Origin: Candidatus Woesearchaeota archaeon | Lineage (GTDB): Archaea; Nanobdellota; Nanobdellia; Woesearchaeales; GW2011-AR4 | Direction of reading: 5' to 3' | Length of the DNA stretch: 41,006 bases | Assembly (NCBI GenBank): GCA_019323655.1 | Contig: JAHWGX010000044.1 | Span: 1 to 41,006, forward strand | In this document: positions 30,833 to 39,229 of the stretch, one piece after another | How the letters are laid out: each line of letters starts with the position of its first letter | How positions within the stretch are numbered: the stretch's first letter is position 1 | The notes under the pieces: model-generated | Told to the model about the DNA's origin: nothing | Seen by the model: the letters and a program-made list of their open reading frames with translations, nothing else | Database searches by the model: none | Translations under genes and position numbers: made by a program

Positions 30833-33391
30833 ATGAAAATTAAGTTTACCCAGATTATTCTAATAGCTTACCTTATCCTTATTTCTATTATAACCAAGAA
30901 TATTCAATTAGTCTCTTGGGGTTTGTTTCTGCTTGCTTTCACAATTTTTTATTTGTTAAGTGAAAACAAAACAGTTGGTTCTATTGAAAACCTAGTATAT
31001 ATCTTAATTGCCCTAACCCCTTTTCCTTACTTGCTGTCATTATTCGTTCTTTACCTGCCGTTTGCTGTATTTGGGCTGCTTTTGGCAAAAAGAAATTTCA
31101 TAAAGAGTTACGCCCTAGGATTCGCGATATCATTAATTCCGACAATACTGCTCTATACCTCATCCAACTATCTAAACCTTCCGCTGAGTTTTTTTACCGT
31201 TTCTTTATTTTTCTGCATCCCCATCATAGCAGCTATTTTCATCATAGCAAGGAAAAAAACCATGGATTTTCTTAAAATAGGATTAAAAGAGTATTTTATA
31301 ATTTTAATCGTATTGGCCTCAACAATTTTTGTTGCTTGGGGCATGGTCAATGATAACAGCCTGTTTATCTCAAATGGGACCTATATGTACACAAAATTTA
31401 ACATGATAGTTAAAAGTGTAGAGTCCTCAAAAACCTTTCCAATCTATGATCCTGCTACATCCTCAGGAGAATCGCCGTTTTTGTTTGAAACGCCTCTATT
31501 TTTCTCGCATCTTGCATTTGCAAACATCATTCTTAAATTCATACCGCCAGTAGCTTTCTATAATCTTTACTCCTTGTTTATTTTATTTCTTTCCACAATT
31601 TCTCTGAGTTTATTGCTTGGAGCTTTGCTTAACCTGCCAAATGAAACTAAGATTAAAAATAGAATGTCCTATATTATAGTAATTGCATTAGGAAGCCTGA
31701 GCATTGGGCTGAATTTTTATTTTGTGCAATATCTGGAGGCATTTAAGGAATTTTTCACTTTCCCTATAAACTACCTTATCTTTTCCTTGATACTCGAAAA
31801 GCCAAAACGTATCGAAGAGATAATCCTTATCTTTTACATGGTTGTTTTAACTTTTATCACTCATACATCCCATGGAGTCGGGATTGTGCTAATATCCCTT
31901 TCCCTAATTTTCTTGATATTTTTGAAACTCTTTGCTTCAAAAGAACTGCACTATGCAAAAGCCTGGATAGTCCAAAACAGATTTAAGCTCATTGCTGCGG
32001 GCTTTATTATAGTCCTTCTGCCTTTATTTTACATAGCCCCTGCTTTTATATTCAAGGATTTTTTAGAGGATAAAGGAGAAATAAACTTCCAAAATACTAT
32101 CCCAAACTCGATAGCATATCTAAAAGAGTTTACTTTTGGTGTTGATTCTCCGCTCTCATTTAAATACCCCGACATTACCCGGAATGACGACAAAAAATTT
32201 GGCCCGTCCATATCTGTTTTTGGCTTATTTGCTCTATTTGTCTCTTTAGCATGCTTAAAATCAAAAAATCTTGGTAATTTAAGGCTGTTTTCTGGTGCGT
32301 ACTTGCTCCATTTTTTGATATCCTCCATAATCGTAATCCACCCTATGATAGGCAGTCTTGAGTATGGCTACAGGACAGCAGCACCATACCTGCTGATAAT
32401 ACTTGCAGCATCCATATGCGCCTTCATCATTATTGTAAAACAAAAGTATGTCAGGATTTTGCTTCTTATCCTCTTCTTCATAAGCTTTGTTTACACACTG
32501 CCATTAGCAAAACAGAATATTGAAAACATACATCGGGAAGAGTTTATATCCGGAAAGTCTTTTGAAAGCGAAATCAATGTTGCAAAAAATTTGCCAAAAG
32601 ATGGGAGGATAATAACCTATGGGCTGTTCGCAAATGCGATTGACCCTGGAATGGCATCCTTAACCGGAAGGTATTTTTCGAGGTATCATCTGACAGAGTA
32701 TGCCCGTTCACGATCTATTTACTGGAAGATACACGGTACAAATTCTTTCGGCCAAGAGGATTTTGTATTAAACAAATCGGCCATAGAAATGTCCAATTAC
32801 CTTAAGATGGGGGGTTACAAATATATCTTCGCAAATATATGCCACCCCATTGGAAATTTTATAGCACAAATTTTATATCCAAAATTTGCGCAGGTTATTT
32901 ATCAAAGCCAAAACCAGTGTTTTGTGTTTTTGGTTGTAAATAACACAAGTTACGCAGAAAAGGTTTCCATCCTAAAAGATTTCGATGAAGAAGTGTACAA
33001 AAATGAAGAAGGTTTTAAATATTATAGTCTAAGCAAACATTTCAATTTTGGCAATGACATTCCCTACTCAGAAGACGCAATAAAACCCGAGGCGCTTAAT
33101 TTTGAAAGGATAAGCCCTGTGGAGGTTAAAATATATGGGGACTTTAACAATGATGAGTGGGTGGTATTCAAAGAGGATTATTTTTCAAGATGGAAAGCTT
33201 ATATGGACGGTAAAGAAGTTCCAATTCTAGCGACAAACCACAATTTAATATTAACAAAGACCATAGAAGGAAATGGCATAAAACTTAAATACTCCGTTTT
33301 GCCATTAGAAAGATTTATAGGCTCTGTGTCACTTATTGCTGCATTGTTGCTATTGGCAATCTTCTTAATATTTTTGAGAAAATGGGAATAA
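30833..33391 (+). CDS. Large multi-membrane GT-C/PTPS-related-like protein
   Basis: An 852-aa protein with about 14-16 hydrophobic helices and a C-terminal soluble part (about 560-820) before a last helix. The first big outer loop contains the phrase FPIYDPATSSGESPFLFETPLFF, whose second half resembles the PTPS_related/YfhO group of GT-C-like proteins. The C-terminal domain ends in a beta unit, EDYFSRWKAYMDGKEV, common in such archaeal proteins. The ATG at 30833 is used because the TATA box spacing points to it; an in-frame TTG lies two codons upstream. It probably transfers a sugar from a lipid carrier outside the cell. Substrate and activity are unproven. Confidence 0.65.
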   Translation: MKIKFTQIILIAYLILISIITKNIQLVSWGLFLLAFTIFYLLSENKTVGSIENLVYILIALTPFPYLLSLFVLYLPFAVFGLLLAKRNFIKSYALGFAISLIPTILLYTSSNYLNLPLSFFTVSLFFCIPIIAAIFIIARKKTMDFLKIGLKEYFIILIVLASTIFVAWGMVNDNSLFISNGTYMYTKFNMIVKSVESSKTFPIYDPATSSGESPFLFETPLFFSHLAFANIILKFIPPVAFYNLYSLFILFLSTISLSLLLGALLNLPNETKIKNRMSYIIVIALGSLSIGLNFYFVQYLEAFKEFFTFPINYLIFSLILEKPKRIEEIILIFYMVVLTFITHTSHGVGIVLISLSLIFLIFLKLFASKELHYAKAWIVQNRFKLIAAGFIIVLLPLFYIAPAFIFKDFLEDKGEINFQNTIPNSIAYLKEFTFGVDSPLSFKYPDITRNDDKKFGPSISVFGLFALFVSLACLKSKNLGNLRLFSGAYLLHFLISSIIVIHPMIGSLEYGYRTAAPYLLIILAASICAFIIIVKQKYVRILLLILFFISFVYTLPLAKQNIENIHREEFISGKSFESEINVAKNLPKDGRIITYGLFANAIDPGMASLTGRYFSRYHLTEYARSRSIYWKIHGTNSFGQEDFVLNKSAIEMSNYLKMGGYKYIFANICHPIGNFIAQILYPKFAQVIYQSQNQCFVFLVVNNTSYAEKVSILKDFDEEVYKNEEGFKYYSLSKHFNFGNDIPYSEDAIKPEALNFERISPVEVKIYGDFNNDEWVVFKEDYFSRWKAYMDGKEVPILATNHNLILTKTIEGNGIKLKYSVLPLERFIGSVSLIAALLLLAIFLIFLRKWE

Positions 33392-35682
33392 AAGGGAAAA
33401 TAACAAAAAATAAGAAAGATCTTCTAGCAGTTCTGCTTATCTTTTTATTAGCCCTGGTTTTTCTTAAAAACTGTTTAGGCACTGAAACTCTTATGAATAA
33501 CGGGCATTACCTCCATGAGCAGACTTTTTTCAGCTATAATTACAAGTCTGCAATGCAGTCAGGTACACTCCCTTTCTGGACTCCGTACTGGTACAGCGGC
33601 CAGCCATTATACGGTGACAGCCAGGTTTTTTTTCTTAACCTGACATTTCTTTTTATTTTGCTGTTTGGGAATATATTTCTTGCAATCAATCTTTCAACGT
33701 TAATCTATTTTTTTATCTCAGGGCTAAGCATGTATTTGTTAGTAAAATATCTTGTTAAATCCAGAAGTGCTGCATTTATCTCTGCTATAATTTACATGTT
33801 CAACGGGTTAATATACGGATTTGTTGTGGCTGGAAACCCTAGTATTTTAGAGCCTTACTCCCTTATGCCGCTGATATTCCTTTTTGTCGTTAAAGCGCAA
33901 AAATCAAAAAACCCTGTAAATTACTCAATCCTTGCCGGGGTACTGCTAGCTTTCCAGATATTCTCTGGAGGAGCGATAATACTTGTTTATACCCTGTTAC
34001 TGGTTGGGATTTATCTAACTCTAAGCTTAATAAGCTCAAAATTCAAAACCAACTTTGCAAAGGCAGTAATAATTGGGCTAATATTGCTACTGGTATTGTT
34101 TGGATTGTCTGCTGTTAAACTACTGCCAAATTATGATTTTATTAAGGAAACCAACAGGGCCCAGGGAGTTTCATATCAGGAATATATCGGGGAGGATCAA
34201 TTTATTTTTAAGGATTTTTTTAACATTATGCTCTTCAAAAACCCGCAAACCTCCAGTATAAGAATGCATATAGGAATTGTAGCATCTCTGTTAGCATTAC
34301 TTTCTTTAGGCTCATATCGGAAAAAAATGGTTATTTATTTGATATTGATATCTGTTTTTATTTTATGTTTGGCAAGCGGGGAAACTCTTGATTTCCACGG
34401 GAAAACCCTTGCAAAATTGTTCTACGACCACGTTCCGGCTTTTGCTCAGATGAGGCATATAGGCCGCGTTGTATTTATTTTTGTCTTTTCAATTTCCATT
34501 TTAGCAGGATATGGCTACAGGTACATATCAGAAATCTCGGCAAGAAAATTTAAAATTTCAAATAAATTGAAATCCGCTGCTTTTACTGCAATCGTTCTTT
34601 TAATTTTAACTGAGCTTGTTTTTGCTAAAGGCCTGCCTAAAGGTTTTAATATAAATGACCAGCTGGAGCAGAATGAGCTTGCAAAATATCTCCAGCAGGA
34701 AAAAGGCAAATTCAGGATAACAACTTTTGATGTTGACGACCTCATATCATTTTACGGGAGCAGTTATTACGCGCATTACGGGCTTGAAACTTTATCCGGA
34801 GGGGGCGGATTATGGATAAATGACTTCATTAAGTACCTTGCAATTGCAAAAAACTATGATTACTCGAAATTGCTTGGCATATTAAACCTGAAATACGCTG
34901 CTTCCACTGAAGAAACAGATGTCCCGGGATTCAAACTGGTCAGGAAATTTGAAGAATGCATTCCATGCAAAGAAATAGAGTGGACTTACTGGATTGCTGG
35001 GCCATACCTTTACGAAAATGAGAATTTCATGCCCCGGTACTATCTCGTAAATAACTCTGTTTTGGTCATTGGCCAGAATGACAAGTCGCAAGACTTGGTT
35101 TACAGCATTTTGCTAAACAAAAACTTCGACCCGGCGAGTACTGTGATAATTACTGGAAAAAATGAAAAGATAAGTGACTATGATGTAGAGTTTCTTAAAA
35201 TATTTAATGCAATAATACTTGCTCAAGAATCCGTAGATTCAGATTCGCTTTCACTTTTAGAGAAGTACAAAGATTCTGGAGGGAGGATTCTTCCAGATAT
35301 TCTAAATGACAAAAAAACGGTGACTATTTCTGAAATGGACAGCCTTCTAGGCTCTTTTAATGGAAACTTTGTTGAGGCAAAATCAGAATATATCTCCCCA
35401 AATGAAATAGAGCTAACCTTGGAGAATAAAGGGTTTTTGGTTTTGAGCGAAAAATTCTCTTTATTTGAAGAGTGGTCAGCAGAAAAAGGCAATAAGAATT
35501 TGGATATATTAAGTGCCAATGTAATAATCAGTTCTGTTTATGTGGACTCTCCGGGAACAATTACATTTAAGTTTACTCAGAAGTCTTTCAAAAAAGGGCT
35601 GATTATATCATTAGTTACATTATCAATAATCTTTTTATACGGCCTATTTTTTCTTAAGAGAAAATGGACAAAAGTGAAGTAA
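33382..35682 (+). CDS. YfhO-like multi-membrane protein
   Basis: A 766-aa protein with about 12 N-terminal hydrophobic helices, a soluble outer region (about 430-735) and one C-terminal helix followed by KRKW. Near residues 53-75 it has LPFWTPYWYSGQPLYGDSQ, the pattern of bacterial YfhO and related GT-C-fold membrane proteins. It overlaps the previous gene by 10 bases and the next by 19, so the three are co-translated. YfhO in Gram-positive bacteria glycosylates lipoteichoic acid; here a role in surface glycan assembly is inferred. Confidence 0.7.
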   Translation: MGIKGKITKNKKDLLAVLLIFLLALVFLKNCLGTETLMNNGHYLHEQTFFSYNYKSAMQSGTLPFWTPYWYSGQPLYGDSQVFFLNLTFLFILLFGNIFLAINLSTLIYFFISGLSMYLLVKYLVKSRSAAFISAIIYMFNGLIYGFVVAGNPSILEPYSLMPLIFLFVVKAQKSKNPVNYSILAGVLLAFQIFSGGAIILVYTLLLVGIYLTLSLISSKFKTNFAKAVIIGLILLLVLFGLSAVKLLPNYDFIKETNRAQGVSYQEYIGEDQFIFKDFFNIMLFKNPQTSSIRMHIGIVASLLALLSLGSYRKKMVIYLILISVFILCLASGETLDFHGKTLAKLFYDHVPAFAQMRHIGRVVFIFVFSISILAGYGYRYISEISARKFKISNKLKSAAFTAIVLLILTELVFAKGLPKGFNINDQLEQNELAKYLQQEKGKFRITTFDVDDLISFYGSSYYAHYGLETLSGGGGLWINDFIKYLAIAKNYDYSKLLGILNLKYAASTEETDVPGFKLVRKFEECIPCKEIEWTYWIAGPYLYENENFMPRYYLVNNSVLVIGQNDKSQDLVYSILLNKNFDPASTVIITGKNEKISDYDVEFLKIFNAIILAQESVDSDSLSLLEKYKDSGGRILPDILNDKKTVTISEMDSLLGSFNGNFVEAKSEYISPNEIELTLENKGFLVLSEKFSLFEEWSAEKGNKNLDILSANVIISSVYVDSPGTITFKFTQKSFKKGLIISLVTLSIIFLYGLFFLKRKWTKVK

Positions 35683-36569
35683 TTGAATTTACAGACTGTA
35701 ATTTATGCAACTCTGTTTCTACTAGAAAGCTGATGAATGTCAATGGGTTTACTGTAGTAAAATGCAAAAAATGCGGATTGGTATATGTAAATCCAAGATT
35801 AAAAGAAAAAAAACTGCACGAAATATATAACAAAGAGTATTTTGAAAATCCGGCACTTAACGGAAGCAGATCTTCCTTTTGCGGATACGGGGAATACTTA
35901 AAAGAAAAAGGCAATATTCAGTCTACTTTCAACAGGCGCCTTAAAAAAATAAATAAATTTTCCAAGCGGGGAAAATTGCTGGATGTGGGGTGCGCATTTG
36001 GATTTTTTTTGGAACTGGCTAAAAAAGACGGATGGGATGTAAAAGGATTGGAAATATCAAAGTACGCTTACGCGTACGCAAAAGAAAAGTTAAAACTGCC
36101 TGCAGTCAATAAAACCCTTGAAAAAGCCAGGTTTAAGGCCAATAGTTTTGGCGTTGTTACGTTATTTGATGTCATAGAGCATCTGCCAGATCCCAAATCC
36201 ACATTAAAAGAAGTAAGAAGAATACTCAAGCCCCAGGGACTGGTGGTCATAACCACTCCAGATATAGGTAGCATAACTGCCAAAATCTTATGGAAAAATT
36301 GGGAGGAAGTCAAAAGAGTTAGGGAGCATATTTACTATTTTTCCAAAGACACATTAAAAAAACTCTTAGAATCTCTTGGTTTCAAAGTATTGGGAACAGA
36401 AAGTGCAGGGAGGTTTTTTTCAGTTGAATCTGCTGTAAAGAGAGGGAAACTTTACAATAAAGCAATATTCTCTGTTATTGAAAAATTGTCCAAAATCCTT
36501 AGGCTAAACAAGAAAAATATTTACATAGACCCCCATTATAAGATTACAATATATGCTAGGAAAGTTTAA
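35664..36569 (+). CDS. Zinc-finger class I methyltransferase
   Basis: A 301-aa SAM-dependent methyltransferase. The N-terminus carries a four-Cys zinc site, C12/C15 and C34/C37 (CNLC, CKKCG), followed by YVNPRL, as in the sugar and polysaccharide methyltransferases of capsule and LPS clusters. SAM motif I is LLDVGCAFGFF (about 105-115), then GLEIS and LFDVIEHLPDP. It overlaps the YfhO-like gene by 19 bases. It likely modifies a sugar in the glycan made by this cluster. Confidence 0.8.
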   Translation: MDKSEVIEFTDCNLCNSVSTRKLMNVNGFTVVKCKKCGLVYVNPRLKEKKLHEIYNKEYFENPALNGSRSSFCGYGEYLKEKGNIQSTFNRRLKKINKFSKRGKLLDVGCAFGFFLELAKKDGWDVKGLEISKYAYAYAKEKLKLPAVNKTLEKARFKANSFGVVTLFDVIEHLPDPKSTLKEVRRILKPQGLVVITTPDIGSITAKILWKNWEEVKRVREHIYYFSKDTLKKLLESLGFKVLGTESAGRFFSVESAVKRGKLYNKAIFSVIEKLSKILRLNKKNIYIDPHYKITIYARKV

Positions 36570-36596
36570 TAAATTAAAAACATTATTCAGCTGGAA

Positions 36597-38231
36597 ATGA
36601 ATCTAGAAAAACCTTATTTGCTTGTTGTCTTTGGCCTGCTCTTATTTATAGGAATTTCCAATCTTTGGGACCACACATTAGAACATGGTTTCCCATATGG
36701 CTATCTTGCTTCAGATACTTTCCAGCAGCAAACCAGAGCAGAAGGCATTAATGACGCCGGCAACTACCGTTTTGAGCCATTTTACATAGTCAAAGGATAT
36801 GAAGATGTAATAGGGTATTACCCTCCGGTCATACATCATTTGGGCGTTATACTGCATTCTTCAACAGGCATACCAGTTTATGACACTGTATACTTCATGG
36901 TCTTTTTCAATGCAATTTTGGCTGCATTCGTTATGTATTTAATAATCCGCAGCTATAACAAACAGATAGCTATCCTTTCATTGCCTCTGTCCATTCTGAT
37001 ATTTTCAAGTAAGCCTTACATAGGATTTTTGTGGGGCCATTGGGCTTCCATAACCGGCCAACTAATGCTAATCTGCATATTTTGGGCTGTGATCAAGATA
37101 GATATGAATAAAGCGGAGATTTTGCTTGGCATATTTTTTGGAGCGCTTGCACTGGCTCATACTTCTGAACTGATTTATGGAGCAGGTTTCGTTTTTATTT
37201 ATGCGGTTTTACTGCTGTTTTTGAAAAAATTCAACTTAAAGTTCACCAAAAAAATTCTAGTTGCTGCCGTAATTTCAGGAGTAATAAGCCTTTACAACTT
37301 GTTCATTTTTGTCAATGGATTTATGGTTATAAACCCCTACCAGTTTGAAGTTTCAAGGGACTGGGGGAGTACACCCATCTTCTATTTGACAGATTTTGGA
37401 TTGCTCTTAATTTTTTTGTCAATAGGGCTCATTGTAAGTTTTACGCTGATTAAAAAGATAAGCATTCCGATTCTTGCCGGGCTGTTTATGCTGCTTGTAG
37501 GGTATACAAATTACATAGGTTTTGGAATAAGGGCATTCCAGCCAAGATTTTTTTGGCCTATTTACCTGTCTTTCTTCTTTGGTTTGGGCTTGTATAGTTT
37601 AATTAAATTTGTGCCTTCTAAATTCAGGATTATTTCCACTTTTGGCGTAAGCATATTATCCATTCTTGTGTTGTCCAAGGTGTTTGCAATACCTGGAATG
37701 CCTGCATACAGTAAAATTTCTAACCCCGGCTTAATGGATCTGCCGCACTGGGAGGCTTTTCAATGGTTAAGCCAAAACACCCCTATAGACTCAAAGCTGT
37801 ATTTCTTTTACGGGGACTCATACGGTCAGGATGCTATCCTGCGCAATTCAAAAAGGGTTCATGCTTTGGTTACTTCTGAAGGCTTTATTGAAGTGCTTCA
37901 GAACAAAACAATTAATAGAGTTTACCCAAGCAAAGCTCCAGCTGATCATGCAGCAGGATGGCCATACTTCAAATCTTTTTTAAATATAGGCTTACATTCA
38001 GAAGAGGCGGATATGAACTCATGGCGCTCTCAGCCTAATATAGACATATGCCTTTTTGATTACCATATATTCGATAAAGTTAGCATGCAGCCAGTTTTAG
38101 CGCAATACAATCTGCTAATAGCAAGCGAGATGATAAAAAAAGGAGCCAAAAAGGTTTTTGAAAATGATGCTGTAGTTGTGCTTAAAAATGAGAATGTAAA
38201 TGGTGATTGCATTGAACAAACAAATTTTTAA
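36597..38231 (+). CDS. GT-C-like multi-membrane protein
   Basis: A 544-aa protein with about 11-12 hydrophobic helices and a soluble C-terminal domain (about 375-544). The first outer loop has ASDTFQQQTRAEG, with acidic residues in the place of the GT-C catalytic loop, and IGYYPPVIHHLG, typical of archaeal GT-C-like proteins. The divergently placed 536-aa protein at 39219-40829 has a comparable layout. A TTTAATAA box about 28 bp upstream could give a separate leaderless transcript. The glycosyltransferase role is inferred from architecture only. Confidence 0.6.
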   Translation: MNLEKPYLLVVFGLLLFIGISNLWDHTLEHGFPYGYLASDTFQQQTRAEGINDAGNYRFEPFYIVKGYEDVIGYYPPVIHHLGVILHSSTGIPVYDTVYFMVFFNAILAAFVMYLIIRSYNKQIAILSLPLSILIFSSKPYIGFLWGHWASITGQLMLICIFWAVIKIDMNKAEILLGIFFGALALAHTSELIYGAGFVFIYAVLLLFLKKFNLKFTKKILVAAVISGVISLYNLFIFVNGFMVINPYQFEVSRDWGSTPIFYLTDFGLLLIFLSIGLIVSFTLIKKISIPILAGLFMLLVGYTNYIGFGIRAFQPRFFWPIYLSFFFGLGLYSLIKFVPSKFRIISTFGVSILSILVLSKVFAIPGMPAYSKISNPGLMDLPHWEAFQWLSQNTPIDSKLYFFYGDSYGQDAILRNSKRVHALVTSEGFIEVLQNKTINRVYPSKAPADHAAGWPYFKSFLNIGLHSEEADMNSWRSQPNIDICLFDYHIFDKVSMQPVLAQYNLLIASEMIKKGAKKVFENDAVVVLKNENVNGDCIEQTNF

Positions 38232-38598
38232 TTTAACAAAAGAAAAAATTGACAAAATAAAGAAAGAATTGACTTATTTACTTATCGTATTTGTTGGGGG
38301 CATTATAATTTTTAAAATGGTATTCTATAAAGAAGATATTTTAAATGTTCTAAAGATGGTTGCTTCGCTATTCTGGCTGTTCTTATTGCCCGGCTACTCA
38401 ATAATATTGTATTGGGAGGAAAAACTGGATTTCTTGGAAAGACTAATTATTGGAGTTGCTCTTGGACTGGCATTAATCGGAATAACCAGCTATTACCTTG
38501 GCCTGGCAGGATTAAGCATCAAATACCACACGATTATCTTGCCATTAGTATTTATTCTGGTTGGACTAATGTTATACCTAAAAAAGAGGAACTGTTAA
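38200..38598 (+). CDS. Small DUF1616-like membrane protein
   Basis: A protein of at most 132 aa with three or four hydrophobic helices (about 25-42, 48-68, 80-102 and 107-125). LFLLPGYSIILYW and FLERLIIGVALGLALIGI follow the DUF1616 pattern of archaeal envelope clusters, but only the membrane half of that family is present. It overlaps the GT-C-like gene by 32 bases from the ATG at 38200; a TTG at 38212, with GGTG just upstream, is an alternative start. A similar small protein is encoded on the other side of the convergent gap (38903-39229). Confidence 0.65.
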   Translation: MVIALNKQIFNLTKEKIDKIKKELTYLLIVFVGGIIIFKMVFYKEDILNVLKMVASLFWLFLLPGYSIILYWEEKLDFLERLIIGVALGLALIGITSYYLGLAGLSIKYHTIILPLVFILVGLMLYLKKRNC

Positions 38599-38641
38599 GT
38601 AAGGTTATAAAGTATACACTTTAAAAAAAGCTTGACAAATA

Positions 38642-38758
38642 AAAATAATTCCGTTGCCTTCGGCAACAAAAAACAGTCTCGGCAAAAATTGTCTGGGAGG
38701 AAAGCGGGCGAGAGCATCTGCTTAAGCGAGCTCTCTCAATTCACGAATTTTTGCCTCG
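38642..38758 (-). repeat. Intergenic repeat element, copy B (with insertion)
   Basis: Read on the minus strand it has the same order as copy A: GGCAAAAATT pairs with AATTTTTGCC (38746-38755 and 38681-38690), then GCCGAG, then a GTTGCC-GAA-GGCAAC hairpin (38653-38667) and an AATTATTTTT tail. Its loop is about 55 bases, against about 11 in copy A, and holds a further hairpin GAGAGC/GCTCTC (38710-38735). Confidence 0.5.
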
Positions 38759-38772
38759 GATTAATTGCAATT

Positions 38773-38850
38773 AGTAGGCGAGCCTGAGCGCTATGGCAGG
38801 AAAGTGAAGGTGAGCACTAGATGTTGCGAGCGTTAGCGAGCATATTGAAA
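38773..38850 (+). repeat. Intergenic repeat element, diverged copy
   Basis: AGTAGGCGAG (38773), TGGCAG (38794) and GAGCACTA (38812) recur with the same spacings as in copy A (21 and 18 bases, against 21 and 19). The GAA hairpin is replaced by a GCGAGCGTTAGCGAGC tract. It lies head-on to copy B in the convergent gap between the two small membrane-protein genes. Confidence 0.35.
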
Positions 38851-38902
38851 TTCAATTTGAAAAATAATGAAATGTAACCTTGGGAAGTCTATTTTACAGG
38901 AA

Positions 38903-39229
38903 CTAAGATTTCTTAAATTTCTTAACCAAGAACCCAACAGCCAACAACAACACAAAAGTAACAAGAATAGCTAGTTTAAAAGACATTAAAATCCCTAACC
39001 AGTAGGCAATTGAAGGGAAAATTCCAGCCCCTAAAAAGAATGAAAATACCACTTTCTCGTCAGTTTCAAGATTAAAATTATCAATTATAAAATAAGTTGG
39101 AACAATGAAAATAAGGATTATGCCTAATGCTGACATCATACCGGAAAAGCCTAAAATTATATAGAAGAAAATAAGTGCAATAACCGCTATAATTCCGATA
39201 AAGCCTAAATCTTCCTTGCTAAGGCTCAT
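38903..39229 (-). CDS. Small membrane protein, DUF1616-like
   Basis: A 108-aa protein with four hydrophobic helices and a short basic tail. A central polar stretch (NLETDEKVVFSFFLGAGIF) resembles the corresponding LDFLERLIIGVALG of the 132-aa protein at 38200, so the two may be distant paralogues. It overlaps the upstream GT-C-like gene by 11 bases, which implies coupled translation. Each GT-C-like gene in this region is thus followed by one small DUF1616-like partner. The function is unknown. Confidence 0.6.
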   Translation of the reverse strand: MSLSKEDLGFIGIIAVIALIFFYIILGFSGMMSALGIILIFIVPTYFIIDNFNLETDEKVVFSFFLGAGIFPSIAYWLGILMSFKLAILVTFVLLLAVGFLVKKFKKS

